A stretch of 64,000 nucleotides of DNA from Methylobacterium durans (GTDB lineage Bacteria > Pseudomonadota > Alphaproteobacteria > Rhizobiales > Beijerinckiaceae): positions 5,648,501 to 5,712,500 of the forward strand of contig NZ_CP029550.1 of the NCBI RefSeq assembly GCF_003173715.1, read 5' to 3'. The translations under genes were made by a program, and so were the position numbers. This document shows positions 23,391 to 34,182 of the stretch, piece by piece. How positions within the stretch are numbered: position 1 is the first letter of the stretch; each line of letters starts with the position of its first letter. Below the pieces are notes generated by a model. It did not search any database. It saw only the letters and a list, made by a program, of their open reading frames with translations, and was not told where the DNA came from.

Positions 23391-23894
23391 CTATCGAGGT
23401 TCGGCCAGTGCGCCTTCGAGCAATCCGAGGGCGTCGGCCACCGCGCGGGCGCGGATCTCGGCCCGGCCCAAGCTCCCGTAGCGGCGCTCCAGGTGGCGAA
23501 CGTTCCCGCCCCGCCTCGCCAGCCCGAAATGAACGAGCCCGACAGGCTTCTCCGGGCCGCCGCCGCCGGGGCCGGCGATGCCGGTGATCGCGACCGCGAC
23601 GTCGGCCCGCGAGGCCTCGAGCGCGCCCTCCGCCATGGCGCGTGCGACCGGCTCGCTCACCGCGCCGTGGCTGGCAACGAGATCGGCCGGCACGCCGATC
23701 GCCTCGCTCTTGGCGGCGTTCGAATAGGTGACGAAGCCCCGCTCCAGCACCGCGGAGGAGCCCGGCACCGCCGTGATCAGGCCGGCCACGAGGCCGCCCG
23801 TGCAGGATTCGGCGGTCGCGACCGTCAGGCCCGCCGCCGCGAACCCGGCGACGAGCGCCTCGGCGCGGGCGAGGAGGGCGGCGTCGGCGAGCAT
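23391..23894 (-). CDS. CinA family protein (nicotinamide-nucleotide amidase type)
   Basis: A 167-residue protein matching the C-terminal amidase domain of CinA (PncC type), which deamidates NMN in pyridine nucleotide salvage. Conserved blocks are TVATAESCTGGLVAGLITAV (near residue 30), GFVTYSNAAKSEAIGVP, HGAVSEPVARAMAEGAL and VAITGIAGPGGG. The N-terminal molybdopterin-like domain of full CinA is absent, as is usual in alphaproteobacteria. The ATG at 23894 lies 4 bases after the ispDF stop, and translational coupling is likely. The order ispDF-cinA is conserved in relatives. Confidence 0.92.
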   Translation of the reverse strand: MLADAALLARAEALVAGFAAAGLTVATAESCTGGLVAGLITAVPGSSAVLERGFVTYSNAAKSEAIGVPADLVASHGAVSEPVARAMAEGALEASRADVAVAITGIAGPGGGGPEKPVGLVHFGLARRGGNVRHLERRYGSLGRAEIRARAVADALGLLEGALAEPR

Positions 23895-23898
23895 CGCC

Positions 23899-25194
23899 TC
23901 AGCCCTGGCGCATCGCCGTCTCGGCCTGGGCGTCGACGAGCGTCGCGCCCTCCTCCTCGGGCAGCCGCACCGTCGCCGCGGCCTGGGCCGCGAGACCCTC
24001 GGCCCGGCCGACGAAGCCGAGCTTCTCGGTCGTCGTCGCCTTGATCGAGACGGCCGAGAGCGGCACGCCCGCAATCTCGGCGATGCGCGCCCGGATCGCC
24101 TCCCGATGGCGGCCGATGCGGGGCGCCTCCGCCAGCACCGTGATGTCGAGATGATCGATCCGCCCGCCGCGCGCCCGCACCAGCGAGCAGGCATGGGCCA
24201 GGAACTGGTCGGAGGCGGCCCCGCGCCACTTCTCGTCGCTCGGCGGGAAATGGGTGCCGATGTCGCCGTCGGCGATGGCGCCGAGGAGCGCGTCGGTGAG
24301 CGCGTGCAGCGCCACGTCGCCGTCCGAATGGGCGAGCACGCCCCGGTCGGCCGGGATGCGCACGCCGCCGAGCCAGACGTGATCGCCTTCCGTGAAGGCG
24401 TGCACATCGAAGCCGGTGCCGAGGCGGGTGACGTATTGGGTCATGGCAGAGAATCCCGGAGCGGAGGCAGCCGACCCGAAGGCGCGGTCGGCCTCGATCA
24501 GGTCGGCGGGCTGGGTGATCTTGCGGTTGCGCGGATCGCCCTCGAAGGTGACGACCGACAGGCCCGCCCACTCGGCGAGCGCCCCGTCGTCGGTGAAGCC
24601 GTGGAGGCCGGCCTCCGCCGCAGCCCGATGCCCGTCGAGGAGGGGGCGGAAGGCGAAGGATTGCGGGGTCTGCACGGCGCGCAGGGCCTCGCGCGGGGGC
24701 GTCTCGCGCACGCGCCCGATCCCGGCGCCCGCATCGTCCACGATCTTGATCGTGTCGCTGACGGCGATGCCGGGCACCGCGGCGCGATGGTTGCGGCCCG
24801 CCGCGATCGCCCGGTCGATCAGACCGAAATCCACGTGCGGACGCGCCGCGTCGTGCACGAGGACGAGGTCGGGCGCGCCCGCGCGCTCCAGCGCCTCAAG
24901 CCCGGCGCGGACCGATTGCTGGCGGGTCTCGCCGCCGGGCACCGGCGCGGCGAGCTTGCCTCGCACGATCGGATCGAGCTCGCCGAGGCATTCCTCGTAG
25001 AAGGCGGCGGCGTCAGGCGCGATCACGGGCTGGATGCGTGCGATGCCCGCATGGCAGCCGAGCGCCGCGAGCGTGCGGGTAAGGACGGCTTGCCCCCCCA
25101 CGCGGCGATACTGCTTGGGCATGCCGCCGCCGATGCGGATGCCGCGACCCGCCGCGACGACCACCGCGGCAACGCTGAACGCGGTGCTGGACAT
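23899..25194 (-). CDS. ispDF: Bifunctional IspD/IspF enzyme
   Basis: A 431-residue fusion catalysing two steps of the MEP isoprenoid pathway. The N-terminal IspD half (about residues 1-235) makes CDP-methylerythritol from CTP, with nucleotide motif [19 protein letters not shown] and [13 protein letters not shown]. The C-terminal IspF half (about 275-431) cyclises the phosphorylated product, with zinc motif GTGFDVHAF (Asp, His), then [20 protein letters not shown] and the conserved [15 protein letters not shown]. Such fusions are typical of alpha- and epsilonproteobacteria. The start at 25194 aligns with the family; the ribosome binding site is weak. The divergent neighbour is dusB. Confidence 0.97.
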   Translation of the reverse strand: MSSTAFSVAAVVVAAGRGIRIGGGMPKQYRRVGGQAVLTRTLAALGCHAGIARIQPVIAPDAAAFYEECLGELDPIVRGKLAAPVPGGETRQQSVRAGLEALERAGAPDLVLVHDAARPHVDFGLIDRAIAAGRNHRAAVPGIAVSDTIKIVDDAGAGIGRVRETPPREALRAVQTPQSFAFRPLLDGHRAAAEAGLHGFTDDGALAEWAGLSVVTFEGDPRNRKITQPADLIEADRAFGSAASAPGFSAMTQYVTRLGTGFDVHAFTEGDHVWLGGVRIPADRGVLAHSDGDVALHALTDALLGAIADGDIGTHFPPSDEKWRGAASDQFLAHACSLVRARGGRIDHLDITVLAEAPRIGRHREAIRARIAEIAGVPLSAVSIKATTTEKLGFVGRAEGLAAQAAATVRLPEEEGATLVDAQAETAMRQG

Positions 25195-25418
25195 GGGACT
25201 TCTGATACCCTTCAGGCCCGCGCCCCGGCACTGCCGGTCCGGGCTGGTGCCATCATGACGCCGGGCCACGGTGCGACATTCGGTCAGGGTCGGCCGAATC
25301 GCTGCAGCGCGGCGCGCAGGCCCGGCCGGGCCGCTCGTCGTTTAAGCGGGGCACGACCCGAAATCAAATCGCCCGCCCGGCTTGCGTCCGGCCGGCTTTT
25401 GTCTATTCCTTGTGCAGA

Positions 25419-26471
25419 ATGACGAATGATCATTATTTGAGCGTTGTGCGCTCGGGGGCTTCCGCGGACGCGGCCGGCACGCCGGCCCCGCCGGTCCTGC
25501 TGGCGCCGCTCTCCGGCGTCACGGACTTGCACATGCGCCGAATCGCGCGGCGTCTCGGCGCCAGCGCCGTCGTGTCCGAGATGGTGGCGGCGGCCGAGTT
25601 CGCCCGCGGCGCCAGCGAGGCGCGCCTGCGTGCGGAAGGGGCGGGGGTGAGCCCGCACGTCGTGCAGCTCGCGGGCTGCGCGCCGGAGGCGATGGCTGAG
25701 GCCGCGCGCCTCTGCGAGGCGGCCGGCGCAGACGTCATCGACGTCAACATGGGCTGCCCGGCCAAGACCGTCACGGGCGGGGAGGCGGGTTCCGCCCTGA
25801 TGCGCGACCTCGACCACGCCGCCCGCATCCTCGCCGCCGTGCGGGACGCCGTGCGGGTGCCGGTCACGGTCAAGATGCGCCTCGGCTGGGACCATGCGAG
25901 CCTCAACGCCGCCGAACTCGCTCGCCGGGCCGAGAGCCTCGGCCTCGCGGCGGTCACCGTGCACGGCCGCACCCGCCAGCAATTCTACAAGAGCAGCGCC
26001 GATTGGGCGGCGATCCGCGCGGTCGTGGCGGCTGTGTCGCTTCCCGTCATCGCCAACGGCGACGTCACGGATCTTGCAGGCGCACGGGCCTGCCTCGCGG
26101 CCTCCGGCGCGGCGGGCGTGATGGTCGGGCGCGCGGCGGTCGGCCGGCCCTGGCTCGTCGGGCAGATCGCGAACGCCCTCGCCGGGCGGCCCGTGCGCGA
26201 GCCGAGCCCGGCCGAGAAGGCCGACATCGCCGCCGAGCACTACCTCGGGCTGATCGACCTCTACGGGGCCGCCATGGGTGTGCGCCACGCCCGCAAGCAC
26301 CTTGCGGCCTATGTCGAGGCGGCGGACAACGGAGGGACGGGCGGGCCGGCCCTTGCGCCCGCCGACCGCACCCGGCTCCTCACCACCCACGATCCGGACG
26401 TCGCGCGCGCGCTCCTGCGCCGCGCCTTCCTGGAGCCGGCGTCGGCGGGACCGATCGGGGAGGCCGCATGA
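25419..26471 (+). CDS. dusB: tRNA-dihydrouridine synthase B
   Basis: A 350-residue FMN enzyme reducing uridines in tRNA D-loops. Signatures: [19 protein letters not shown] near residue 30, [40 protein letters not shown] with the catalytic Cys, [35 protein letters not shown], and [14 protein letters not shown] binding FMN. The stop codon overlaps the ntrB start as ATGA, so dusB and ntrB are translationally coupled, the standard dusB-ntrBC arrangement (as with nifR3-ntrB in relatives). A TTG reading three codons earlier (25410) is possible. Confidence 0.96.
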   Translation: MTNDHYLSVVRSGASADAAGTPAPPVLLAPLSGVTDLHMRRIARRLGASAVVSEMVAAAEFARGASEARLRAEGAGVSPHVVQLAGCAPEAMAEAARLCEAAGADVIDVNMGCPAKTVTGGEAGSALMRDLDHAARILAAVRDAVRVPVTVKMRLGWDHASLNAAELARRAESLGLAAVTVHGRTRQQFYKSSADWAAIRAVVAAVSLPVIANGDVTDLAGARACLAASGAAGVMVGRAAVGRPWLVGQIANALAGRPVREPSPAEKADIAAEHYLGLIDLYGAAMGVRHARKHLAAYVEAADNGGTGGPALAPADRTRLLTTHDPDVARALLRRAFLEPASAGPIGEAA

Positions 26472-27622
26472 GCGAGGAGGGGGATTGGAGCCGGGACGCC
26501 GGCGGGCGGGGCCGCGGCTCGCCGACCTCGGAGGCCGTGATCAACGCCCTGCCGCTGCCGGTGCTCACCGTCGGCGCGGACGAGCGCATCCTCCACTGCA
26601 ACCACGCTGCCGAGAACTTCTTCGACCATTCGGCGCGCCTGATGCAGCGGCGGCGCCTGCGCGACATCATCCCGTTCTCCTCGCCGATCATCGCCCTCGT
26701 GGCGGAGGTGCGCCGCAGGCGTGCCAGCGTCAGCGAGTACCGGGTCGAGCTGACCCAGCCCCGCTCCGGCCAAGAGCGCAGCGTCGACGTGTTCGCGACG
26801 CCGCTCGGCGACGAGGGCGACGCGGTGGTGCTGATGCTCCAGGAGCGCACCATCGCCGACAAGATGAACCGCCAGCTCACCCATCGGGGCGCCGCGCGCT
26901 CGATGATCGCCCTCGGCGCCATGCTCGCCCACGAGATCAAGAACCCGCTCGCCGGCATCCGAGGCGCCGCCCAGCTCCTCGAGCAATCCGGTGCCGAGGA
27001 GGACCGGGTGCTGACCCGGCTGATCTGCGACGAGTCGGACCGGATCGTGCGTATCGTCGAGCGGATGGAGCTGTTCGGCGACGAGCGCCCCGTCGAGCGC
27101 GGCTCCGTCAACGTGCACGGCGTGCTCGACCAGGTGAAGCGCTCGGCCCAGTCGGGCTTCGCCCGTCACATCCGCTTCGTCGAGAACTACGATCCGTCGC
27201 TGCCGCCGGTGCTCGGCAATCGCGACCAGCTCATCCAGGTGATCCTCAACCTCGTGAAGAACGCGGCCGAGGCGATCGGCGCCGACGCAGTCGACGGCGA
27301 GATCACCCTCTCGACCGCCTTCCGGACGGGCCTGCGCCTGCAGATCCCGGGCTCGCGCGAGCGGGTGAGCCTGCCGATCGAGGTGGCGGTGCGCGACAAC
27401 GGGCCCGGCGTCACCGCCGAACTCCTGCCGGACCTGTTCGACCCCTTCGTCACCACCAAGGCGCAAGGGTCCGGCCTCGGTCTTGCATTGGTGGCCAAGA
27501 TCGTCGGCGATCACGGGGGCATCGTCGAGTGCGATCCCGTGCCCCGCCGCACCACCTTCCGCCTTCTCCTCCCCATGTCGAGCGCCCGGGATGGGCGCGA
27601 ATCGGTCGTGGAGGCCGAGTAA
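26468..27622 (+). CDS. ntrB: Nitrogen regulation sensor histidine kinase NtrB
   Basis: A 384-residue cytoplasmic kinase/phosphatase controlling NtrC according to PII signals. A PAS domain (about 20-125) includes [20 protein letters not shown]. The HisKA box has phospho-acceptor His in [20 protein letters not shown] (about residue 155-160). The ATPase domain has [13 protein letters not shown] (N box), DNGPGV (G1) and [18 protein letters not shown] (G2). The ATG overlaps the dusB stop by four bases, and ntrC begins 5 bases after its stop, so dusB-ntrB-ntrC form one operon. Confidence 0.96.
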   Translation: MSEEGDWSRDAGGRGRGSPTSEAVINALPLPVLTVGADERILHCNHAAENFFDHSARLMQRRRLRDIIPFSSPIIALVAEVRRRRASVSEYRVELTQPRSGQERSVDVFATPLGDEGDAVVLMLQERTIADKMNRQLTHRGAARSMIALGAMLAHEIKNPLAGIRGAAQLLEQSGAEEDRVLTRLICDESDRIVRIVERMELFGDERPVERGSVNVHGVLDQVKRSAQSGFARHIRFVENYDPSLPPVLGNRDQLIQVILNLVKNAAEAIGADAVDGEITLSTAFRTGLRLQIPGSRERVSLPIEVAVRDNGPGVTAELLPDLFDPFVTTKAQGSGLGLALVAKIVGDHGGIVECDPVPRRTTFRLLLPMSSARDGRESVVEAE

Positions 27623-27627
27623 GAGTC

Positions 27628-29094
<1,467 letters not shown>

Positions 29095-29124
29095 GCGCGG
29101 ACCGGCCCGCCCCGCAGGCGGTCC

Positions 29125-29703
29125 TCAGTGCCGGTTCTCGTCGGTCGGGTCGCGCAGGTAGCGGGCGAGCTCGAAGCCGATCTCGATCATCAGCCCGTCG
29201 ACCATCTTGGCGAGCATCGGGCGCTGCAGCGCGCCCGCGAGGCCGCGCAGGGCGATCACGTGTTCGGCCATGCGATTCACGAGACGCTCGGTGTGCTGCA
29301 GGTTCGCGGCGCGGTTCTCCGTGAGGTCGATGGCGATGCCGCAGCCCCGCGCGGCGCGGCCCGAGGCGTCGCGATCGATCCGACCGCGCATCAGCAGGCT
29401 GCGCACGCCGCTGCGCGCGTCGAGGGCGCGGAATTCCGCCTCGAAGGGGCCGCCCGCCTCGCCGGAGGCGTGGAGATGGTTCTCGACCCGGACCCGGTCC
29501 TCCGGATGGGTGCGCTCCAGGAAGGCGGCGAGGGGAACGCCCTTGGCCGCCGCGTCCGGATCGATCCCGAGCAGGCGCGCGAAGGCGGCGGAGAACGCGA
29601 GCCGACCGCTCCAGTGGTCGTGCTCCCAGGCGCCAACGACCCCGGAGGCGTCGAGCGCCGCCTGCAGATCGCCGGTCCCCGGTAGCGTCAGGGCTTCACC
29701 CAT
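29125..29703 (-). CDS. Stand-alone PAS domain protein
   Basis: A 192-residue cytoplasmic protein with one PAS_3-type domain (about residues 15-130): AALDASGVVGAWEHDHWSGR, FARLLGIDPDAA, FLERTHPEDRVRVENHLHAS, FEAEFRALDARSGVRSLLMR and GCGIAIDLTENRAANLQHTE. The C-terminal 60 residues are helical (RLVNRMAEHVIALRGLAGAL), resembling a dimerisation helix, but no kinase or output domain follows. It may act as a sensory adaptor. It is convergent with ntrC, ending 30 bases from it. Confidence 0.8.
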   Translation of the reverse strand: MGEALTLPGTGDLQAALDASGVVGAWEHDHWSGRLAFSAAFARLLGIDPDAAAKGVPLAAFLERTHPEDRVRVENHLHASGEAGGPFEAEFRALDARSGVRSLLMRGRIDRDASGRAARGCGIAIDLTENRAANLQHTERLVNRMAEHVIALRGLAGALQRPMLAKMVDGLMIEIGFELARYLRDPTDENRH

Positions 29704-30200
29704 GCCTGTCCTTGAGCCGGTCCGTCTCGCGCTCCGGCTGCCGTTCTGCCGCGCGAAATTAACTTGAGGTTTAAAGACCGATCTATCGAAGGGCCGTCAG
29801 ATCGAGATCTAGGGTACGGCCGCCGCTGTGGAAAGGGCAATATTTCGTGGCATCGGAATTGTGACAACCTGAGATTATATTTGTCCGCTCGCGCGTCCGG
29901 CGCCGCGTCGTTCCCCGATCCGATGCGTCCGACGCCCCGGTGCAGGGCGCCCGCGTCCCGCCCTCCGCACGACGCGGCGGAGAGATGGCTTAACGTCCCG
30001 TTAACCATGATCGGCCAAACCGGGATCATCGCATCCTTGGGTCACAGGACGAATCGGCCTCTCCGCCCGCCGGAGAACGTCGAACCGAACCGCCGGTCCC
30101 GCCTCGACAACGGGAAGGCCGCGCGGAGCCACGTCCGTTTTGTAACCTAAAGTTGCTAAACCTTTCGCAGATCCGGGTTTCGGTTGCAGAGGACGTCAGG
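29704..30200. other. Intergenic region upstream of the ParA operon
   Basis: About 500 bases without a gene, with several AT-rich patches unlike the surrounding sequence (for example GAGATTATATTTGTC near 29870-29884). It contains a CtrA-type box at 29990-30006 and probably the promoters of both the PAS gene (leftward) and the parA-like gene (rightward). Confidence 0.55.
29990..30006 (+). promoter_or_regulatory. CtrA-type binding box
   Basis: TTAA (29990-29993), seven bases (CGTCCCG), then TTAACC (30001-30006) is an exact match to the CtrA consensus TTAA-N7-TTAA(C). It lies 195 bases before the parA-like start, in an AT-richer upstream region of a GC-rich genome. Confidence 0.5.
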
Positions 30201-30839
30201 ATGAAAGCCATCACCTTCGTCACGCAGAAGGGAGGCAGCGGCAAGAGCACGCTCTGCATCTCGCTCGCCGTCGCCGCTCAGGAGGCCGGCCACTCGGTCT
30301 GCATCCTGGAGATGGACCGGCAGGCCACGATCAGCGACTGGCTCGACCATCGCACGGCGGAGGGGCCCGAGGTCGCCCAGATCGACGCCACGCAGATCGA
30401 GGCCGTGATGGCGCAGCTGCGCGAGTCGGCCTACGATTTCGTCTTCATCGACACGCCGGGCGTCGACTCGACGGGCACCCTCTCGGCGATCCGCGCGGCC
30501 GACCTCTGCATCATCCCCTGCCGGCCGACGCCCGCGGACCTGCGCGCCTTCAAGCCGACGCTCGCCGCCGTCTACCGGCTGGAGAAGAAATTCGCCTTCG
30601 TGCTGAATCAGACGCCGCCCCGCTCCTACCGCATCCGCGACGCCGCCGACGGCCTCGCCGTGCTCGGCGTGCTGCCCGACGTGAACATCGTCGCCCGCAC
30701 CGACCATCAGGACGCGATCGGCGTCGGCCAGGGGGTGACCGAGTTCAACCCGAAGGGTCAGGCGGCCACCGAGGTGCGCCGGCTCTGGACCTGGATCGAG
30801 CGGCGGACGCAGGGGGCCAAGCATGTCAAAGCCGCCTAA
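30201..30839 (+). CDS. ParA-family ATPase (orphan, paired with RHH protein)
   Basis: A 212-residue ATPase of the ParA/MinD superfamily, of the small type without an N-terminal DNA-binding domain. The deviant Walker A is FVTQKGGSGKSTLCISLAVA (about residues 6-25), Walker B-like FVFIDTPGVDS, then IIPCRPTPADLRAFKPTLAA and FVLNQTPP. Such ATPases position plasmids, chromosomes or protein clusters. It is not the chromosomal parA of a parAB-parS locus, since no parB or repeated parS-like site is present. Start ATG 30201 follows GAGG. Its 3' end overlaps the next gene by 17 bases, implying coupled production with a ribbon-helix-helix-like partner. Confidence 0.88.
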   Translation: MKAITFVTQKGGSGKSTLCISLAVAAQEAGHSVCILEMDRQATISDWLDHRTAEGPEVAQIDATQIEAVMAQLRESAYDFVFIDTPGVDSTGTLSAIRAADLCIIPCRPTPADLRAFKPTLAAVYRLEKKFAFVLNQTPPRSYRIRDAADGLAVLGVLPDVNIVARTDHQDAIGVGQGVTEFNPKGQAATEVRRLWTWIERRTQGAKHVKAA

Positions 30840-31179
30840 GCTGAACCTCGCCTCGATCGTCGCCGCCGCGGCCCCCCCGCCGAAACTCGCGCCCGTGAAG
30901 CCCGCGCCGATCCCGGCGCTCGCCCCGGTCCCGCAGAGTGCGGAGATCGTCCAGCTCGACGTCGCGCCGGCCCCGGCCCGCCGCCCGAGCGCCACGCTGA
31001 AGGAACGGGCGCGCCAGATGTCGGTCTATCTCGAGCCGCCGGTCTACGACCAGCTGCGCGACCTCGCCTACGCCGAGCGCACCAAGATGCACGCGCTGAT
31101 GCTGGAGGCCCTCGACCTGCTGTTCAAGCAGCGTGGAGCCCGCTCGATCGAGCAGCTGAACGAGAATCCGCCGCGCTGA
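30823..31179 (+). CDS. Ribbon-helix-helix-like partner of the ParA ATPase
   Basis: A 118-residue protein. The first 60 residues are Pro/Ala-rich and probably disordered. The C-terminal half reads ARQMSVYLEPPVYDQLRDLA then YAERTKMHALMLEALDLLFK, the strand-helix-helix pattern of MetJ/Arc-type DNA-binding proteins (RHH). In type Ib plasmid partition systems, small RHH proteins act as centromere-binding partners of short ParAs, and the disordered arm carries the ATPase-stimulating residues. The 17-base overlap with the parA-like gene supports a functional pair. No iterated centromere was seen nearby. Confidence 0.78.
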   Translation: MSKPPKLNLASIVAAAAPPPKLAPVKPAPIPALAPVPQSAEIVQLDVAPAPARRPSATLKERARQMSVYLEPPVYDQLRDLAYAERTKMHALMLEALDLLFKQRGARSIEQLNENPPR

Positions 31180-31624
31180 CGGCGCGGGCCTGAGCGGCCC
31201 TCCCAAGTCTCGGGCCCGTCCGGGACTTGCCCATTAAGGGCGAGACCCACACGCCAAAGAGTCGTTTTACGCTTACGCCTCAGTAGTTTGCTCTGACATC
31301 CTCATGCGCTGCAGGAGCCGGTCGGGCGCGCTCCCCGAGATCCTGGGTATGAAGCGCGGCGGCGCGTCATCCGCCCGCTGATGAAGCTTCGTTCATTGAT
31401 ATTCTTCAAGGACTTGCTTGGCGCCGTTCAACCGACGCGTCAACGATGATCCGCGCGCCCGTTCGGCTGGCGGCCGCCCCGTTCAGCCTTCCTTTACGTC
31501 GCCTCGACAATCCTCGGGGTCGCCCCCACCGGCCTCCGGTCGGGGCGAGGTCCGCCCGTATCGCTCACCGCGCCGGGCCGGGCCGGGCGCGTGGCGTGAC
31601 GCGGTGAGACCCGAGTGGTTGGTG
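31180..31624. other. Intergenic region before rlpA
   Basis: No gene was found. It begins with the hairpin at 31204-31229 and includes less GC-rich stretches (about 31238-31300 and 31380-31420, GAAGCTTCGTTCATTGATAT) that probably carry the rlpA promoter. Confidence 0.45.
31204..31229 (+). terminator. Stem-loop after the ParA/RHH operon
   Basis: CAAGTCTCGG (31204-31213) pairs with CCGGGACTTG (31220-31229) around a 6-base loop, a 10-bp stem with one G-U pair. There is no T-tract, so it may be a weak terminator or a 3'-end stabiliser of the operon mRNA. Confidence 0.5.
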
Positions 31625-32872
31625 ATGGTGCGTTCGACGAAGGCCGGGACGGCGGGGATCGCCGCGTTCCCGCTCCGCCGGATCCTCGCGGTCTCGGCGA
31701 TCGCGCTGGCCACCGCCAATTGCAGCAACAACCCGCAGAAGCTCGCAGCCACCGCGCCCGGCAACGGGATCGATCCGAAATACGGCGTCAAGGCGAGCCC
31801 GCGCCTCTACAACGAGGGCGACGTGATCCCGAAGGGCGGCGGGCGCCGCTTCTCGGGCAAGCCCTACGTGGTGGCCGGGCGCACCTACGTGCCGCGCGAG
31901 GACGCCCGCGGTTACGTGCGGGAGGGCCTCGCCTCCTGGTACGGCAGCGCCTTCCACGGGCGCCAGACCGCCAACGGCGAGGTGTTCGACCGCCACTCCA
32001 TCGCCGCGGCCCACCCGACCCTGCCGCTGCCGAGCTACGCCCGCGTCACCAACACCGCGAACGGCCGCTCGATGATCGTGCGCGTCAACGACCGCGGCCC
32101 CTATCACGCCGACCGGGTCATGGACGTCTCGGAAGCCGTGGCCGAATCGCTCGAATTCCACCGGCGCGGCACCACGCGGGTGCGCGTCGAGTATATCGGC
32201 AAGGCGTCGGTCGCCGGCAGCGACGACCGCAAGCTGCTGGCGACGTTGCGCACCGACGGCCGCCCGGCCGCGATCGGCGGGCGCAGCCCGGTGATGCTGG
32301 CCGATCTCGGCTCCGACGCCGCGGAGGCAGCGCCCGAGCCGGTCCGCGCCCGCGCGCCGCTCGCCTTCAGGCCGCAAGAGGAGCGCCAGCAGGAACGCCA
32401 AGTGGAGGAGGCGCCCCGCCCGGTGCTCCGCCCGGCCCCGGTGCTCGTTGCGCGCGCCGCCGCGCCCGTGCCGCCGGCCCTCCAGCCGACCGCGCCCCGC
32501 GGCGCCCCCTTCCGGCCCGTGCTCGCCGCGGCCCCGATCCAGGCTCCGCCCGTCCAGCTTGCCGCCGCGAAGGGACGACCCAGCACTTCCGCAGCGCCGG
32601 TCCGCCTCGCGGGTGCCGCGCCGCACCCGGCCTCGAAGGGCGGCCCCGTCCAGATGGCGAAAGCCCTCCCGCCGCCCGCGGCCAAGGTGGGCCCAGCCGG
32701 CCACGCCGCCTCCGGCCGCCTCGCCGCGAGCCCGATGCCCGCCGCCTCGCGGCTGGCGATGGCCAAGCTCGCCGCCGCCCCGCCGCCGCATCCGCAGGCC
32801 AAGCCGAGCCCGGCCTCCGCGCCCGGCAAGGCGCCTGCCCAGCGCCGCTCCCGCCTCGCGGAGGTGAACTGA
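31625..32872 (+). CDS. rlpA: Septal ring lytic transglycosylase RlpA-like lipoprotein
   Basis: A 415-residue lipoprotein. The signal ends in a lipobox-like ATANC (Cys about 32). The RlpA double-psi beta-barrel domain spans about residues 95-195: REGLASWYGSAFHGRQTANG, HPTLPLPSYARVTNTANGRS, and IVRVNDRGPYHADRVMDVSE with the catalytic-type Asp in NDRGPY. RlpA cleaves peptide-free glycan strands at division sites in Pseudomonas. Instead of a C-terminal SPOR domain there are about 200 residues rich in Ala and Pro. The ATG at 31625 is chosen because it begins the signal sequence; the ribosome binding site is weak. A D,D-carboxypeptidase gene follows. Confidence 0.88.
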   Translation: MVRSTKAGTAGIAAFPLRRILAVSAIALATANCSNNPQKLAATAPGNGIDPKYGVKASPRLYNEGDVIPKGGGRRFSGKPYVVAGRTYVPREDARGYVREGLASWYGSAFHGRQTANGEVFDRHSIAAAHPTLPLPSYARVTNTANGRSMIVRVNDRGPYHADRVMDVSEAVAESLEFHRRGTTRVRVEYIGKASVAGSDDRKLLATLRTDGRPAAIGGRSPVMLADLGSDAAEAAPEPVRARAPLAFRPQEERQQERQVEEAPRPVLRPAPVLVARAAAPVPPALQPTAPRGAPFRPVLAAAPIQAPPVQLAAAKGRPSTSAAPVRLAGAAPHPASKGGPVQMAKALPPPAAKVGPAGHAASGRLAASPMPAASRLAMAKLAAAPPPHPQAKPSPASAPGKAPAQRRSRLAEVN

Positions 32873-32985
32873 GCGCGCCTTGCGCGTGTCGCGCGGCGAT
32901 TGGACGTTCGATTCACGCGGGAAACCGCTGTAAGGTCTCGCTTCCGGCGGGGCAGGGCGCCGGGCGTGCAGGCGAGGGTTGTGGG

Positions 32986-34182
32986 ATGCGTACGACGTCG
33001 ATCCGGGTGTATCTCGCCGCGGCCTGCCTGCTGCTGGCGCCCGGAACGTACCGGCCCGCGGCCGCGCAGAATTTCCAGACGAGCGCGCCCCACGCCATCC
33101 TGATCGACGCGGATTCCGGCTCGACGCTCTTCGAGAAGGCGGCGGACGAGTTGTTCGCCCCGGCCAGCATGGCCAAGCTGATGACCACCGAGATCGTGTT
33201 CGGCGCCCTGAAGGAGGGCCGCCTGAACATGGACACCGAGTTCACGGTGACCGAGGACGCGTGGCGGCGCGGCGGGGCGGGCGGCGGCGGCTCCTCGATG
33301 TTCGCGCAGGTCAACAGCCGCATCAAGCTGTCGGACCTCCTGCGCGGCCTCATCGTCCAGTCCGGCAACGACGCGGCCATCACGATCGCCGAGAACATGG
33401 CCGGCACGGAGGGCGCTTTCGCCGGCATGATGAACGCTCGCGCCAAGGAACTCGGCCTGACGCGCTCGACCTTCCGCAACGCGACCGGCTACTCGGCGCC
33501 CGACCAGAAGGTCAGCGCCCGCGACCTCGCGAAGCTCTCGCTGCACATCATCGAGACCTATCCGGATCTTTACAAGATCTTTGCCGAGCGCGAATTCACC
33601 TGGAACAAGATCAAGCAGCAGAACCGCAACCCGTTGCTCGCCCTCGACATCGGCGCGGACGGGCTGAAGACCGGCTATCTCGAGGAATCCGGCTACGGCC
33701 TCACCGGCTCGGCGGTGCAGAACAACCAGCGCCTCGTCATGGTGGTGAGCGGCCTCAAGACCGCCCGCGACCGGGCCGCCGAGTCCCGCAAGCTGATGGA
33801 ATGGGGCTTCCGCGCCTTCGAGCCGCGCCAGATCTTCACGGCCGGCGAGACGGTGGCCGAGGCCTCCGTCTACGGCGGCGAGAAGGGCAGCGTGCCCCTC
33901 GTGGCGAAGAAGCCCGTGCGGCTCCTGCTCCCGCGGGGCTCGGGCGAGCGCGTCACGGCGAAGGTGGTCTATCAGGGACCGCTCTCCGCGCCCGTGGAGC
34001 AGGGCCGGGAGATCGGCCGCCTGCGGGTCATGCGCGGAGACACCCTCGCCCTCGACCAGCCCCTCTACGCGGGCGAGGCGGTCGGCTCCGGCACGATCCC
34101 GCAGCGGGCTCTCGACGCCGCGCTCGAGGTCGGCACCGGCCTGTTCCGGCGCGCCTTCAGCAAGGCCGGCAACCCGTCGTGA
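32986..34182 (+). CDS. D-alanyl-D-alanine carboxypeptidase (PBP5/6-like)
   Basis: A 398-residue penicillin-binding protein, secreted by a signal peptide (residues 1-28, ending RPAAA). Peptidase S11 motifs: SxxK in PASMAKLMTTEI (about residue 62-65), SxN in VQSGNDAAITIAENM, and KTG in GLKTGYLEESGYG. A C-terminal beta domain (about 290-380) is the PBP5_C type, and a final amphipathic helix (ALDAALEVGTGLFRRAFSKA) probably anchors it to the membrane. It trims pentapeptides of peptidoglycan. GAGGG precedes the ATG. Its stop overlaps the GTG start of tmk as GTGA. Confidence 0.94.
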   Translation: MRTTSIRVYLAAACLLLAPGTYRPAAAQNFQTSAPHAILIDADSGSTLFEKAADELFAPASMAKLMTTEIVFGALKEGRLNMDTEFTVTEDAWRRGGAGGGGSSMFAQVNSRIKLSDLLRGLIVQSGNDAAITIAENMAGTEGAFAGMMNARAKELGLTRSTFRNATGYSAPDQKVSARDLAKLSLHIIETYPDLYKIFAEREFTWNKIKQQNRNPLLALDIGADGLKTGYLEESGYGLTGSAVQNNQRLVMVVSGLKTARDRAAESRKLMEWGFRAFEPRQIFTAGETVAEASVYGGEKGSVPLVAKKPVRLLLPRGSGERVTAKVVYQGPLSAPVEQGREIGRLRVMRGDTLALDQPLYAGEAVGSGTIPQRALDAALEVGTGLFRRAFSKAGNPS

